Part shown: piece by piece, positions 7,980-16,493 of the stretch | Numbering within the stretch: position 1 is the first letter of the stretch | How the letters are laid out: the number at the start of each line of letters is the position of its first letter | Assembly (NCBI GenBank): GCA_040635515.1 | Contig: JBEYHY010000010.1 | Span: forward strand, 62,001 to 126,000 | From: Prauserella_A sp040635515 | GTDB lineage: Bacteria > Actinomycetota > Actinomycetes > Mycobacteriales > Pseudonocardiaceae | Direction: 5' to 3' | Length of the DNA: 64,000 nt | The notes under the pieces: generated by a model | Database searches by the model: none | Told to the model about the DNA's origin: nothing | Seen by the model: only the letters and a program-made list of their open reading frames with translations | Position numbers and translations under genes: made by a program

Positions 7980-9173
7980 ATGCCGTTCGCCCTGGAACAC
8001 CTCACCGTGCTCGACCTGACACAGGTCATGGCCGGTCCCTATTGCTGCCAGCTTCTCGGCGACCTCGGTGCCGACGTGATCAAGGTCGAACCCATCGGCA
8101 GGGGTGACGCGACGCGGCAGGCGACCGGCCACCGGCTTCCCGGCGGGGAGAGCGCCGCTTTCCTCGCGGTCAACCGCAACAAACGCAGCGTCGCGCTCGA
8201 CCTCAAGACCGAAGAGGGCAGGAATACCTTCCACCGCCTCGCGGCCACGGCGGACGTGGTGGTGGAAAGCTTCCGGCCCGGGGTCGCGGCCAGGCTCGGC
8301 GTCGACTACGCGTCCCTGCGCGAGCTCAACGAACGACTGGTCTACGCGTCGATCTCCGGGTTCGGGCAAACCGGGCCGTACGCCCAGCGCCCCGGCTACG
8401 ACCTCATCGCGCAGGCGATGTCCGGCATCATGAGCGTCACCGGCGACCCGAACGGCGAGCCGGTGAAATGCGGGGTCCCCGTCGCCGACCTCTCCGCGGG
8501 CCTGTTCTGCGCGATCGGCATCCTGAGCGCCTGCCTTTCCCGCGAGGTCACCGGTACCGGGCAGGCCATCGACACCTCGCTCTACGACGCGGCACTCGCA
8601 CTGTCCATTTGGGAGACATCCGAACTGTGGGCGACGGGAACGGCGCCGGGGCGGCTCGGTTCCGCCCACCGCGTCAACGCCCCGTATCAGGCGCTGCGAA
8701 CCCGGGACGGCTACCTCACGATCGGTGCCAACAACGACCGGTTGTGGTCGCGGCTGTGCGAGGTGCTCGGCAGACCGGACCTGCTTGCCGACGAGCGTTT
8801 TCGCACCAACACCGACCGGGTGGAGCGGCGCGACGAGCTGGCGGCCGAACTGTCGGTCACCTTGCGGCGGAAGAACACCGGCGACTGGGTCGACGCGCTG
8901 CTGGACGCGGGGGTGCCGGCCGGCCCCATCCGGGACTACGCCGAGTCCTGCGCCGATCCGCACACGCTGGCGCGCGAGATGGTGCTGGAACTGGAACACC
9001 CGAAGGAGGGCACGGTGCGCGCGCTCGGCATCCCGGTCAAGCTCGCAACCACCCCCGGCAGCGTGCGCAGGGTCGCGCCGGCCCTGGGCGAACACACCGA
9101 CGAAGTCCTTGCCGCGGCGGGATGTTCGGCGGAGGAGATCGAAGCGCTGCGCTCCTCGGGAGCCGTGGGCTGA
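7980..9173 (+). CDS. CaiB/BaiF family CoA transferase (type III)
   Basis: 397 residues from ATG 7980 with GGGGAG 5 nt upstream. The family start LTVLDLTQVMAGPYCCQLLGDLGADVIKVE, the VNRNKRSVALDLK segment and the catalytic-Asp region (VADLSAGLFCAIG) are all present. Class III CoA transferases move CoA between carboxylic acids. The enoyl-CoA hydratase gene follows 39 bp downstream in the same direction, so the pair probably activates and then hydrates an unsaturated or racemic acyl group. The actual acid is not determinable. Confidence 0.9.
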   Translation: MPFALEHLTVLDLTQVMAGPYCCQLLGDLGADVIKVEPIGRGDATRQATGHRLPGGESAAFLAVNRNKRSVALDLKTEEGRNTFHRLAATADVVVESFRPGVAARLGVDYASLRELNERLVYASISGFGQTGPYAQRPGYDLIAQAMSGIMSVTGDPNGEPVKCGVPVADLSAGLFCAIGILSACLSREVTGTGQAIDTSLYDAALALSIWETSELWATGTAPGRLGSAHRVNAPYQALRTRDGYLTIGANNDRLWSRLCEVLGRPDLLADERFRTNTDRVERRDELAAELSVTLRRKNTGDWVDALLDAGVPAGPIRDYAESCADPHTLAREMVLELEHPKEGTVRALGIPVKLATTPGSVRRVAPALGEHTDEVLAAAGCSAEEIEALRSSGAVG

Positions 9174-9212
9174 GGCGAAAGTACCGGCGAACACCCGACG
9201 GGAAGGACGGCC

Positions 9213-9986
9213 ATGACCGACGAGCTGCTGACCGAGTTCACGGGCTCCCGCGCCGTGGCCACGTTCAACCGGCCACGCGCGCGCAACGCGATGACGTGGG
9301 CCATGTACGACGGACTGCTCGACTTCTGCGAACGTGTTGACGCCGACGACAACGTCAGGGTGGCGGTGTTGCGTGGCGCGGGTGGGAAGGCGTTCGTCGC
9401 CGGTACCGACATCGCGCAGTTCAGCGATTTCCGCGGCGCGGCCGACGGGCTGGCCTACGAGCGCAGGATCGAGAGCGTGCTCGCCAGGCTGGAACGCGTG
9501 CGGGTACCGGTCATCGCGGCGATCGAGGGTTACGCGACAGGGGGAGGGCTGGCCATCGCGGCCGCCTGCGACCTCAGGGTGTGCACCGGGGACGCGAAGT
9601 TCGGCGTCCCGATCGCGCGCACGGTGGGCAACTGCCTTTCGATGGCGACCTACGCGCGCCTCGTGCATCTGGTCGGAGCGGGCAGGGCGAGCGCTTTGCT
9701 GCTGACGGCGGGGTTCGCGGACGCGAGTGAGGCACTGAGCTGCGGACTGGTGTCCGAAGTGGTCGAGCGGGACCGGCTCACCGGCCGGGTTGCCGAGCTG
9801 GCCGAGCAGCTTGCCGGTCAGGCCCCGCTGACGATGTTGGCGACCAAGACAGCCATCCGCAGGCTGCGGGAACACGGCCTTCCCCGCGGTGACGATCTGG
9901 TGGAAATGTGTTACGGCAGCGCGGATTTCGCGGAGGGAGTGTCCGCGTTCGTCGGCAAACGAGCGCCCCGGTGGCAGGGCCGGTGA
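9213..9986 (+). CDS. Enoyl-CoA hydratase/isomerase family protein
   Basis: 257 residues, normal crotonase length, with GGAAGG before ATG 9213. The crotonase N-terminus (FNRPRARNAMTWAMYDGL) and both oxyanion-hole segments (GKAFVAGTDI and IEGYATGGGLAIAAACDLRV) are present. The segment that normally carries the catalytic glutamate reads ARTVGNCLSMAT and lacks it, so simple hydration is doubtful; a hydrolase, isomerase or lyase activity of the superfamily is possible. It is probably co-transcribed with the CoA transferase. Confidence 0.9.
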   Translation: MTDELLTEFTGSRAVATFNRPRARNAMTWAMYDGLLDFCERVDADDNVRVAVLRGAGGKAFVAGTDIAQFSDFRGAADGLAYERRIESVLARLERVRVPVIAAIEGYATGGGLAIAAACDLRVCTGDAKFGVPIARTVGNCLSMATYARLVHLVGAGRASALLLTAGFADASEALSCGLVSEVVERDRLTGRVAELAEQLAGQAPLTMLATKTAIRRLREHGLPRGDDLVEMCYGSADFAEGVSAFVGKRAPRWQGR

Positions 9987-10043
9987 ACTCCGGTGTTCGC
10001 GATCGGAGCGCGGGCGCCGTGCCCGGCAATGTCCCCGGCGTCG

Positions 10044-10829
10044 TCAGCGCGGCGCGTGATCCTCGTCGGCCGGCCGCCGGTAGCCGAGGGTGGCGCTGAT
10101 GCGGCCCGCGGCCTCGATCACCAGCGCGCCATAGGTTTCCCGCTGCTGCTCGCCCATTCGGCTGCCCGGGGCGGACACCGAAATACTGGCGATCGGAGCA
10201 CCCTCGTGGTCGAAGATCGCGGCGGCGACCGCGGCGATGTCGGTGCGCCATTCACCGACGTTCGAGGCGTAGCCGAGGGCGCGCACCCTGTCCAGTTCGG
10301 CGAAGAAGTCGTCCCACTCGACGATGGTGTTGTCGGTGTAGCGCTCCAGTGTGTCGCCGATGATCGCCGTCACCTCATCCTTGCCGAGTTGCGCCAGCAT
10401 CGCCTTGCCGTTGGACGAACCGTGCAGCGGGACGGCGCTGCCCAGCGGGATCACGGCGCGGATGGGGTGGGTCGTCTCGACCCGCTCGATGAGCACGGCG
10501 TGATCGCCCTCGCGTACCATGAGGTGCGAGGTTTCCCCGGTTTCCCTGCGCAGTTCCTGCATGATCGCCGCGGCGGCGTCCCGCACACCGAGGTCGGCGA
10601 TGGCTCGCTGTCCGATGTGCAGCGCGCGGGTGGTGAGCACCCAGCGGGTGATCTCCGCGCCGTCGGGACAGATCCAGCCCGCCGTCCACAGTGTCCTGAG
10701 TGCGCGCTGAACGGTGCTTTTGGGCAGTCGCAGTCTTCGCGCCAGCTCGCCGACTCCGGCCGGCTGGGTGTAGGCGACCTCTTCGAGAACCCGGAAAGCG
10801 GACAGTACGGTGCGCATGCCCTCGCTCAT
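10044..10829 (-). CDS. IclR family transcriptional regulator
   Basis: 261 residues. The N-terminal winged helix (residues ~5-65: SAFRVLEEVAYTQ, VGELARRLRLPKSTVQRALRTL) is followed by the IclR effector domain with LIERVETTHPIRAVIPLGSAVPLHGSSNG-type features. ATG 10827 is assumed; MRTVLS four codons on, behind GAGGGC, is an alternative. Lying between the CoA transferase/hydratase pair and the carrier/aminotransferase/dehydrogenase genes, it probably senses a small carboxylic acid and controls one or both sides. Confidence 0.9.
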   Translation of the reverse strand: MSEGMRTVLSAFRVLEEVAYTQPAGVGELARRLRLPKSTVQRALRTLWTAGWICPDGAEITRWVLTTRALHIGQRAIADLGVRDAAAAIMQELRRETGETSHLMVREGDHAVLIERVETTHPIRAVIPLGSAVPLHGSSNGKAMLAQLGKDEVTAIIGDTLERYTDNTIVEWDDFFAELDRVRALGYASNVGEWRTDIAAVAAAIFDHEGAPIASISVSAPGSRMGEQQRETYGALVIEAAGRISATLGYRRPADEDHAPR

Positions 10830-10860
10830 TCTCGCAGTCTAGCCGGGCAACGGGGTGCCG

Positions 10861-10896
10861 GTGCCCGCCGACACCGGCAGCGACGCCGGCGGGCAC
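10861..10896. terminator. GC-rich hairpin between the carrier and IclR genes
   Basis: 10-bp perfect arms (GTGCCCGCCG and CGGCGGGCAC) with a 16-nt loop sit just downstream of the leftward carrier gene's stop and upstream of the leftward IclR start. There is no T-run, as is common in high-GC actinobacteria. Termination or attenuation is plausible. Confidence 0.45.
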
Positions 10897-10904
10897 GCGG
10901 CGGG

Positions 10905-12251
10905 TCACAACCAGCCGGGAATCACGAAGATCAGGCAGGCGGCGACCGGAGCCACGACGATCATGCTCATGCCCCAGATCATGAGTTTCCGGAACACGGT
11001 GTCGCGTACCTGTTCCGGAGCGCTGGCGACGACGAGCGCGCCACTGGTGGAAAACGGGGACGAATCGACGACCGACGACGACAGCGCCAGCGCGATGATC
11101 ATGCCGACGGCTCCGACCTGCCCGGTGAGCAGGAAGGGAACGGCGAGCGGGATGAGCGCGCCGAGGATGCCGGTGGTGGAGGCGAATGCCGACACCGCGC
11201 CACCGATCAGGCAGATCACGAACGCGGCCAGCAGCGGTACCCCGATCCCCGCGACGCTGTCGCCGAGGAATTCGATGGTGCCGACCCGTTCCATCAGGCC
11301 CACGTAGGTCACCACACCGCAGATCAGCAACACGGTCGGCCAGGCGACCTCGGCGACGCAGCCCTTGGTGTCGCGCGGCGAAAGCAGGCAGATGACGGTC
11401 GCGATGCTGAGCGCGAGCAGGCCGACGTCGAATTCGAGGGCCAGTGCGCCCACCGCGAGCACGATGAGGCCCGCCAGTGTGATGACGCGCTGCGGGTTGA
11501 GCGTGGTCACCTCGGTGGTGCTGGTCGTGCGCTGTTTGGTCGAGGTGGCCGTTCCGCCGGAGGGGCCGGAAACCGGGTCGCCGTCCGGTGTGTCATCGCG
11601 GCCGTCGCCGCCGGAGGGCGCCCCCGGCTCGGTGGAGATCCTGCGCCGCAGGAGTTGCTTGCCACCGAAGAGGAAGAACACGACGATGCTCAGCACGGCG
11701 TTGAACAGGAACGAGCTGATCCACAGCAGCGCGGGGTTTCCGGGAAGTCCGCTGCGTTCGACGACGCCGTTGGTGATGCTGCCGAAAATGCTGATCGGCG
11801 AGAAGCCGCCCGCGCTCGCGCCGTTGATGATCAGCAGGCCCATGAGCATCGGGTTGATGCGGTACTTGGTGGCGAAGTTCAGCCCGATCGGCGCCATGAT
11901 GGCCACCGCGCCGGGAACGACGGCACCCACCATCGTCAGCAGGCTCGTGACGAGGAACATCACCCAGGGAATGAGCGCGATTCTGCCGCGCACGGCGCGG
12001 ACTCCGGCCTGAATGAGCCAATCGACGGTGCCGTTCGCCTTGGCGATGGCGAACAGCAGTGTCACGCCGACCAAGACGACGAAGAGGTCGCCGGGGAATC
12101 CGGAGAACAAATCGTCGACGGATTCATCGAATATGAAGGTTCCGATCAGAAAGGTGCCAAGAAAGGCAACCGCTCCCATGTTCACCGAGCGCAGGGTCGC
12201 GAGGAGAAAAATGAGAACCAGGCCGATGATCGAATATATCTGGATGGACAT
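10905..12251 (-). CDS. MatC-like (SLC13-type) dicarboxylate/carboxylate carrier
   Basis: 448 residues from ATG 12249-12251 (AGGAG 6 nt upstream). The N-terminal block (SIIGLVLIFLLATLRSVNMG) resembles the MatC N-terminal domain of malonate/dicarboxylate carriers, followed by about 11 hydrophobic segments. A polar cytoplasmic loop rich in Gly/Asp/Thr sits near residues 220-265. The gene is divergent from an aminotransferase and a glycolate-dehydrogenase-like enzyme, which suggests uptake of a small carboxylate such as glycolate, malonate or a 2-hydroxyacid; the substrate is inferred from context only. Confidence 0.82.
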   Translation of the reverse strand: MSIQIYSIIGLVLIFLLATLRSVNMGAVAFLGTFLIGTFIFDESVDDLFSGFPGDLFVVLVGVTLLFAIAKANGTVDWLIQAGVRAVRGRIALIPWVMFLVTSLLTMVGAVVPGAVAIMAPIGLNFATKYRINPMLMGLLIINGASAGGFSPISIFGSITNGVVERSGLPGNPALLWISSFLFNAVLSIVVFFLFGGKQLLRRRISTEPGAPSGGDGRDDTPDGDPVSGPSGGTATSTKQRTTSTTEVTTLNPQRVITLAGLIVLAVGALALEFDVGLLALSIATVICLLSPRDTKGCVAEVAWPTVLLICGVVTYVGLMERVGTIEFLGDSVAGIGVPLLAAFVICLIGGAVSAFASTTGILGALIPLAVPFLLTGQVGAVGMIIALALSSSVVDSSPFSTSGALVVASAPEQVRDTVFRKLMIWGMSMIVVAPVAACLIFVIPGWL

Positions 12252-12291
12252 CGAAGCTCCTGGAGGCAGACGTTGGCTCGCGGGCGCAGAA

Positions 12292-12366
12292 AATCCATGG
12301 ATTCCGTAATGCGAAAGCGTGGTCTCGCACCGAGGAAGTATGGCGCGCGACACAATTGACCGTCAA
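12292..12366. promoter_or_regulatory. Divergent promoter region with two short palindromes
   Basis: The 144 bp between the carrier and aminotransferase genes contain the 12-bp palindrome AATCCATGGATT (12292-12303) and TTGACCGTCAA (12356-12366). The second can act as a -35 for the rightward operon. Both are candidate IclR-controlled elements; neither was matched to a known motif. Confidence 0.35.
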
Positions 12367-12395
12367 GAGTCCTGAATAGACCAATGGAGTATCCG

Positions 12396-13562
12396 ATGGC
12401 ACAGCCGATCGGCCGGCACTTCCTGCAAATTCCCGGCCCCACCAACGTTCCCGACAGGGTGCTGCGGGCGATGTCCGCGGCCACCATCGACCATCGAGGA
12501 CCCGAATTCGCCGCACTGGCAACGGATGTGCTCGAAGCCGTAGAACCGGTGTTCGGCACCGCGAATCCCGTTCTCGTCTATCCCGCCTCCGGCACCGGCG
12601 CGTGGGAAGCCGCGCTCGTCAACACACTCAGCCCTGGCGACAAGGTGCTCGCCTTCGAGACAGGGCATTTCGCCACATTGTGGCGCGATCTCGCGACGAA
12701 TCTCGGTCTTACCGTCGACTTCCTGCCCGGCGACTGGCGCCACGGCGTCGACGCGGACGCGCTGGCCGAACGGCTCGCCGCCGACACCGACCACGAAATC
12801 GCCGCCGTGTGCGTGGTGCACAACGAGACCTCGACCGGCGTCACCAGCGCCATCCCGCCCATCAGCGGAGCGCTGCGGGAAAGCGGGCATCCAGCGCTGC
12901 TGCTCGTGGACACCATTTCCTCGCTCGGTTCGGTCGACTACCGGCACGACGAGTGGGGCGTCGACGTCACGATCTCCTGTTCGCAGAAGGGTTTGATGCT
13001 GCCACCGGGCCTCGGGTTCAACGCCGTCAGCGACAAGGCGCTGCGCGCGGCGCAGACCGCGCGGCTGCCGAGGTCCTATTGGGACTGGCGGCCGATGATC
13101 GAGGCGAACAAGGCCGGGTTCTTCCCCAGTACTCCGGCGACCAACCTGCTCTACGGTTTGCGGGAAGCGTTGCGGATGCTGGACGAGGAGGGGCTTGCCC
13201 GGGTGTTCGCACGGCATCTCCGGCACGCGCGGGCGACGAGAGCCGCGGTGCGCGCGTGGGGTCTCGAACTGCTGTGCCTCGACGAGAACGCCCATTCGCC
13301 GGCGCTCACGGCCGTCGTCGTTCCCGGCGAGCACGACGCCGACAAGATCAGGGCGCTCATCCTCGACCGCTACAACATGTCGCTCGGCGCCGGATTGGGC
13401 AAGCTGCGCGGCAAGGTGTTCCGCATCGGGCACCTCGGGCACTTCAACGATCTGACGCTCGCCGGCACGCTCAGCGGGGTGCAGATGGGCCTTTCGGCGG
13501 CCGGGGTTCCCATCGATCAGCGAGGGATAACCGCCGCACTGGACGTACTGGGGGAGGCGTGA
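12396..13562 (+). CDS. Serine-glyoxylate / alanine-glyoxylate type aminotransferase (class V)
   Basis: 388 residues. ATG 12396 was preferred over 12384 because GGAG lies 6 nt upstream of it. The family start HFLQIPGPTNVPDRVLRAM, the YPASGTGAWEAAL PLP-phosphate region, VVHNETSTGV, and the PLP-lysine segment SCSQKGLMLPPGL are present. These enzymes transfer an amino group to glyoxylate, giving glycine. The stop overlaps the ATG of the next gene by one base (TGATG), implying translational coupling to the FAD/Fe-S dehydrogenase, which could produce glyoxylate from glycolate. Confidence 0.9.
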   Translation: MAQPIGRHFLQIPGPTNVPDRVLRAMSAATIDHRGPEFAALATDVLEAVEPVFGTANPVLVYPASGTGAWEAALVNTLSPGDKVLAFETGHFATLWRDLATNLGLTVDFLPGDWRHGVDADALAERLAADTDHEIAAVCVVHNETSTGVTSAIPPISGALRESGHPALLLVDTISSLGSVDYRHDEWGVDVTISCSQKGLMLPPGLGFNAVSDKALRAAQTARLPRSYWDWRPMIEANKAGFFPSTPATNLLYGLREALRMLDEEGLARVFARHLRHARATRAAVRAWGLELLCLDENAHSPALTAVVVPGEHDADKIRALILDRYNMSLGAGLGKLRGKVFRIGHLGHFNDLTLAGTLSGVQMGLSAAGVPIDQRGITAALDVLGEA

Positions 13563-16444
13563 TGGACACACTCACGGAAGAACTCGGGCAACGGCTGCGG
13601 ACCGGACTCGCGGGCGAGGTGGCCCTCGACGACTACACGCGGCACGTGTTCTCCCGCGACGCCAGCATGTACGCGATCACCCCGCGTGCGGTGGTGTTCC
13701 CCAGGGACGCCGACGATGTCGCCGCCACCGTCGCCATCGCCGGCGAACACGGCGTGCCCGTCGTGCCGAGGGGGGCGGGTACCAGCCTCGCGGGACAGAC
13801 CGTCGGACCCGGCATAGTCATCGATTTCTCCCGGCACCTGCATCGCGTCAGCGAACTCGACCCGGAGGCCCGCACCGCGAGAGTCGAGATGGGAGTGGTG
13901 CAGGACCAGCTCAACAGGGCCGCGGCGCGGCACGGGCTGATGTTCGGGCCGGACACCTCGACCAGCAACCGCGCCACACTCGGCGGCATGATCGGCAACA
14001 ACTCGGCGGGCAGCGGTTCCGTGCGCTACGGCATGACCATCGATCATGTCCGCTCACTCGACGTGGTGCTCTCCGACGCCTCGACCGCCACGCTCGCACC
14101 GCTGCTCGCCGACGAGGTGGCCGCGAAAGCGGCGCTGTCCACATTGGAAGGATCACTGTACAGGGAGCTGCCGGGGATCGTTTCCCGTTACGGCGGCGCC
14201 ATCGCCACCGGATTCCCCGAGTTCTGGCGGAGGGCGAGCGGCTACCGGCTCGACCGGCTGGCCGGTCAGGATCCCTTCGACCTGGCCAAGTTCGTCGTGG
14301 GCGCGGAAGGCACGCTCGTCGTCGCCACGAGCGCCGTCGTCGATCTGGTGCCCAAACCCCGCACGACGGTGATCGCCGTCGGTCATTTCGCCTCGACAAG
14401 GGAGGCGATCGCGGCGACGGAGGACGCGCTGGAGTGCGATCCGGCGGCCGTGGAACTCATGGACCGCACCATTCTCGACCTTTCGAGGCAGCGTATCGAG
14501 TACGCGGCGCTCGGCGACATCCTCGTCGGCGATCCGGACGCGCTGCTGTTCGTCACGTTCAGTGGCGACGACGAGGCCCGTCTGCTCGGCGACCTGCACC
14601 GGCTCACCGCGCTGTGGCGCAAGCACGGCCATGGTTACCACACGCTCGAAGCGGTCACGCCCGCGCAGCAGGCCTCGCTGCTCAAGGTGCGCAAATCCAG
14701 CCTCGGCCTGCTCATGGCGGCCAGTTCGGGGGCGAACCGGCCATTGGCCTTCGTCGAGGACACCGCCGTCGATCCCCGGCACCTTTCCGAGTACACGGCG
14801 GAATTCGCGGCCATCCTCGACAAGCACGGCCTGCGAGCGGGGTTCTACGGTCACTGTTCGGTGGGCTGCCTGCACATCCGGCCCTTCGTGGACCTGACGG
14901 CACCAGGCCAGATCGAGACCATGCGGGCGGTCGCCGAGGAGGTCAGGGACCTGGTGACCGCCTATGGCGGCGTGAATTCGAGCGAGCACGGCGACGGGCT
15001 TGCCCGCAGCGAGTTCAACAGGGACCTGTTCGGCCCCGAACTCTACGAGGCCATGCGGGAGGTCAAGCGGCTGTTCGACCCGAAGGGCACTCTCAACCCC
15101 GGCAAGATCGTCGATGCCCCTTCGATGACCGACAACCTGCGCGATCCCGCGTTGCCCGAGGCCGCGCCGCTGCGGACCCACCTCGATTTCGAGGTGATCG
15201 GCGGGATGCGCGGGGCCGCCGATCGGTGCATGAACATCGGGCTGTGCCGCAAGAGCGAGAGTGGCGCGATGTGCCCGTCCTACATGGCGACCCTGCGCGA
15301 GGAGGACTCGACGAGAGGCAGGGCCAACGCACTCGTGAAGGCACTGTCCGAACCGGACCCGAAGGCGGCACTGGGCGACGAGCGCCTTCACGAGGTACTC
15401 GACCTGTGCCTGATGTGCAAGGCCTGCAAGAGCGAATGCCCGCTCGGCGTCGACATGGCCAAACTCAAGACCGAGGCGCTCGCGCAGCGGCACGACACCC
15501 ACGGGATTCCCGCCCGGTCCCGGGTGTTCGGCGCGATCGGATCGCTCAACCGGCTCGGTGCCGCGACCGCGCCGCTGTCCAACCTGCCCGGCAGGATCCC
15601 GGTGTTGCGGCGGCTGCTTGAGCGACGGCTCGGGATCACCGCCGCCCGGCCGTTGCCCCGGTTTCACCGGCGGCACCTCGTGTCCTGGTTCCGGCGGCGA
15701 GGTCGCAGCGCCGCGGGGCGGAGAGGCCCGATCCTGCTGCTGGCCGACTCGTTCACCACCTACACCGAACCCGCGATCGGCAAGGCGGCCGTCGAACTGC
15801 TCGAACGCGCGGGGTACCAGGTGAACCTGGTCAGCCAGGGCTGTTGCGGCCGGTCGAGCCTGTCGAAGGGCCTGGTGTCCGATGCGAAGGCGAAGGCGGG
15901 CGCGCTGGTCGCGAGCCTCGCCGGTTCCGGCGCGCCGATCGTGGGCTGTGAACCGTCCTGCGTGCTGACCTTGCGCGACGAGACGTTGTCGTTGCTGGAA
16001 GGCGATTCCGGGGCCCGTGAGGTGGCGGAAAGGGTGCGGCAGCTGGAGGACGTACTCGCCGAGGCGATCGACGACGGCGATCTGGTGCTCTCCGCCGCGC
16101 GGTGGCCGGCGAACAGGCGCATCCTCTTCCACGGCCACTGCCACCAGAAAGCGGAGGTCGGCACGGCGGCGACAGCGGGACTGCTGCGCCGCATCCCCGG
16201 CGCCGAGGTGACCGATCTCGACGCGGGCTGCTGCGGCATGGCGGGTTCGTTCGGATTCGAGGCCGAGCACTACGAACTGTCGATGAAGGTGGGTGGTGAC
16301 CGGCTCTTTCCCGCCGTCGCCGCCGAACCGGACACCACGATCGTCGCGGCGACCGGGGTTTCGTGCAGGCAGCAGATCGCGCACGGCACGGCCCGGCGGG
16401 CACTGCATCCCCTCGAACTGATCAGGGCGGCGCTGCGCGACTGA
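13562..16444 (+). CDS. FAD-linked 2-hydroxyacid dehydrogenase fused to Fe-S/CCG subunit (GlcD-GlcF type)
   Basis: 960 residues. Residues ~30-250 form an FAD_binding_4 domain (VPRGAGTSLAGQTVGPGIVID, GMIGNNSAGSGSVRYG), and ~255-520 the FAD-oxidase C-terminal domain (HGDGLARSEF, then the FDPKGTLNPGKI ending). A Fe-S domain follows with CMNIGLC and CLMCKACKSECP. The C-terminal third carries CCG motifs (QGCCGRSSL, CEPSC, AGCCGMAGSFG). This is the D-lactate/glycolate dehydrogenase architecture with both subunits in one chain, probably membrane-associated and donating electrons to the respiratory chain. Coupling to the aminotransferase suggests glycolate or a related 2-hydroxyacid, but D-lactate or 2-hydroxyglutarate cannot be excluded. 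Confidence 0.9.
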   Translation: MDTLTEELGQRLRTGLAGEVALDDYTRHVFSRDASMYAITPRAVVFPRDADDVAATVAIAGEHGVPVVPRGAGTSLAGQTVGPGIVIDFSRHLHRVSELDPEARTARVEMGVVQDQLNRAAARHGLMFGPDTSTSNRATLGGMIGNNSAGSGSVRYGMTIDHVRSLDVVLSDASTATLAPLLADEVAAKAALSTLEGSLYRELPGIVSRYGGAIATGFPEFWRRASGYRLDRLAGQDPFDLAKFVVGAEGTLVVATSAVVDLVPKPRTTVIAVGHFASTREAIAATEDALECDPAAVELMDRTILDLSRQRIEYAALGDILVGDPDALLFVTFSGDDEARLLGDLHRLTALWRKHGHGYHTLEAVTPAQQASLLKVRKSSLGLLMAASSGANRPLAFVEDTAVDPRHLSEYTAEFAAILDKHGLRAGFYGHCSVGCLHIRPFVDLTAPGQIETMRAVAEEVRDLVTAYGGVNSSEHGDGLARSEFNRDLFGPELYEAMREVKRLFDPKGTLNPGKIVDAPSMTDNLRDPALPEAAPLRTHLDFEVIGGMRGAADRCMNIGLCRKSESGAMCPSYMATLREEDSTRGRANALVKALSEPDPKAALGDERLHEVLDLCLMCKACKSECPLGVDMAKLKTEALAQRHDTHGIPARSRVFGAIGSLNRLGAATAPLSNLPGRIPVLRRLLERRLGITAARPLPRFHRRHLVSWFRRRGRSAAGRRGPILLLADSFTTYTEPAIGKAAVELLERAGYQVNLVSQGCCGRSSLSKGLVSDAKAKAGALVASLAGSGAPIVGCEPSCVLTLRDETLSLLEGDSGAREVAERVRQLEDVLAEAIDDGDLVLSAARWPANRRILFHGHCHQKAEVGTAATAGLLRRIPGAEVTDLDAGCCGMAGSFGFEAEHYELSMKVGGDRLFPAVAAEPDTTIVAATGVSCRQQIAHGTARRALHPLELIRAALRD

Positions 16445-16493
16445 GAAGTGCGAGAACTGCGGACGGCGGCTCGCGGTGCGTAGAGTCGGGCGT

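Noticed and set aside
7413..9875. 820-codon minus-strand frame across the CoA transferase and hydratase genes
   Set aside because: It is antisense to two well-supported genes and its amino-acid composition is typical of a GC shadow.
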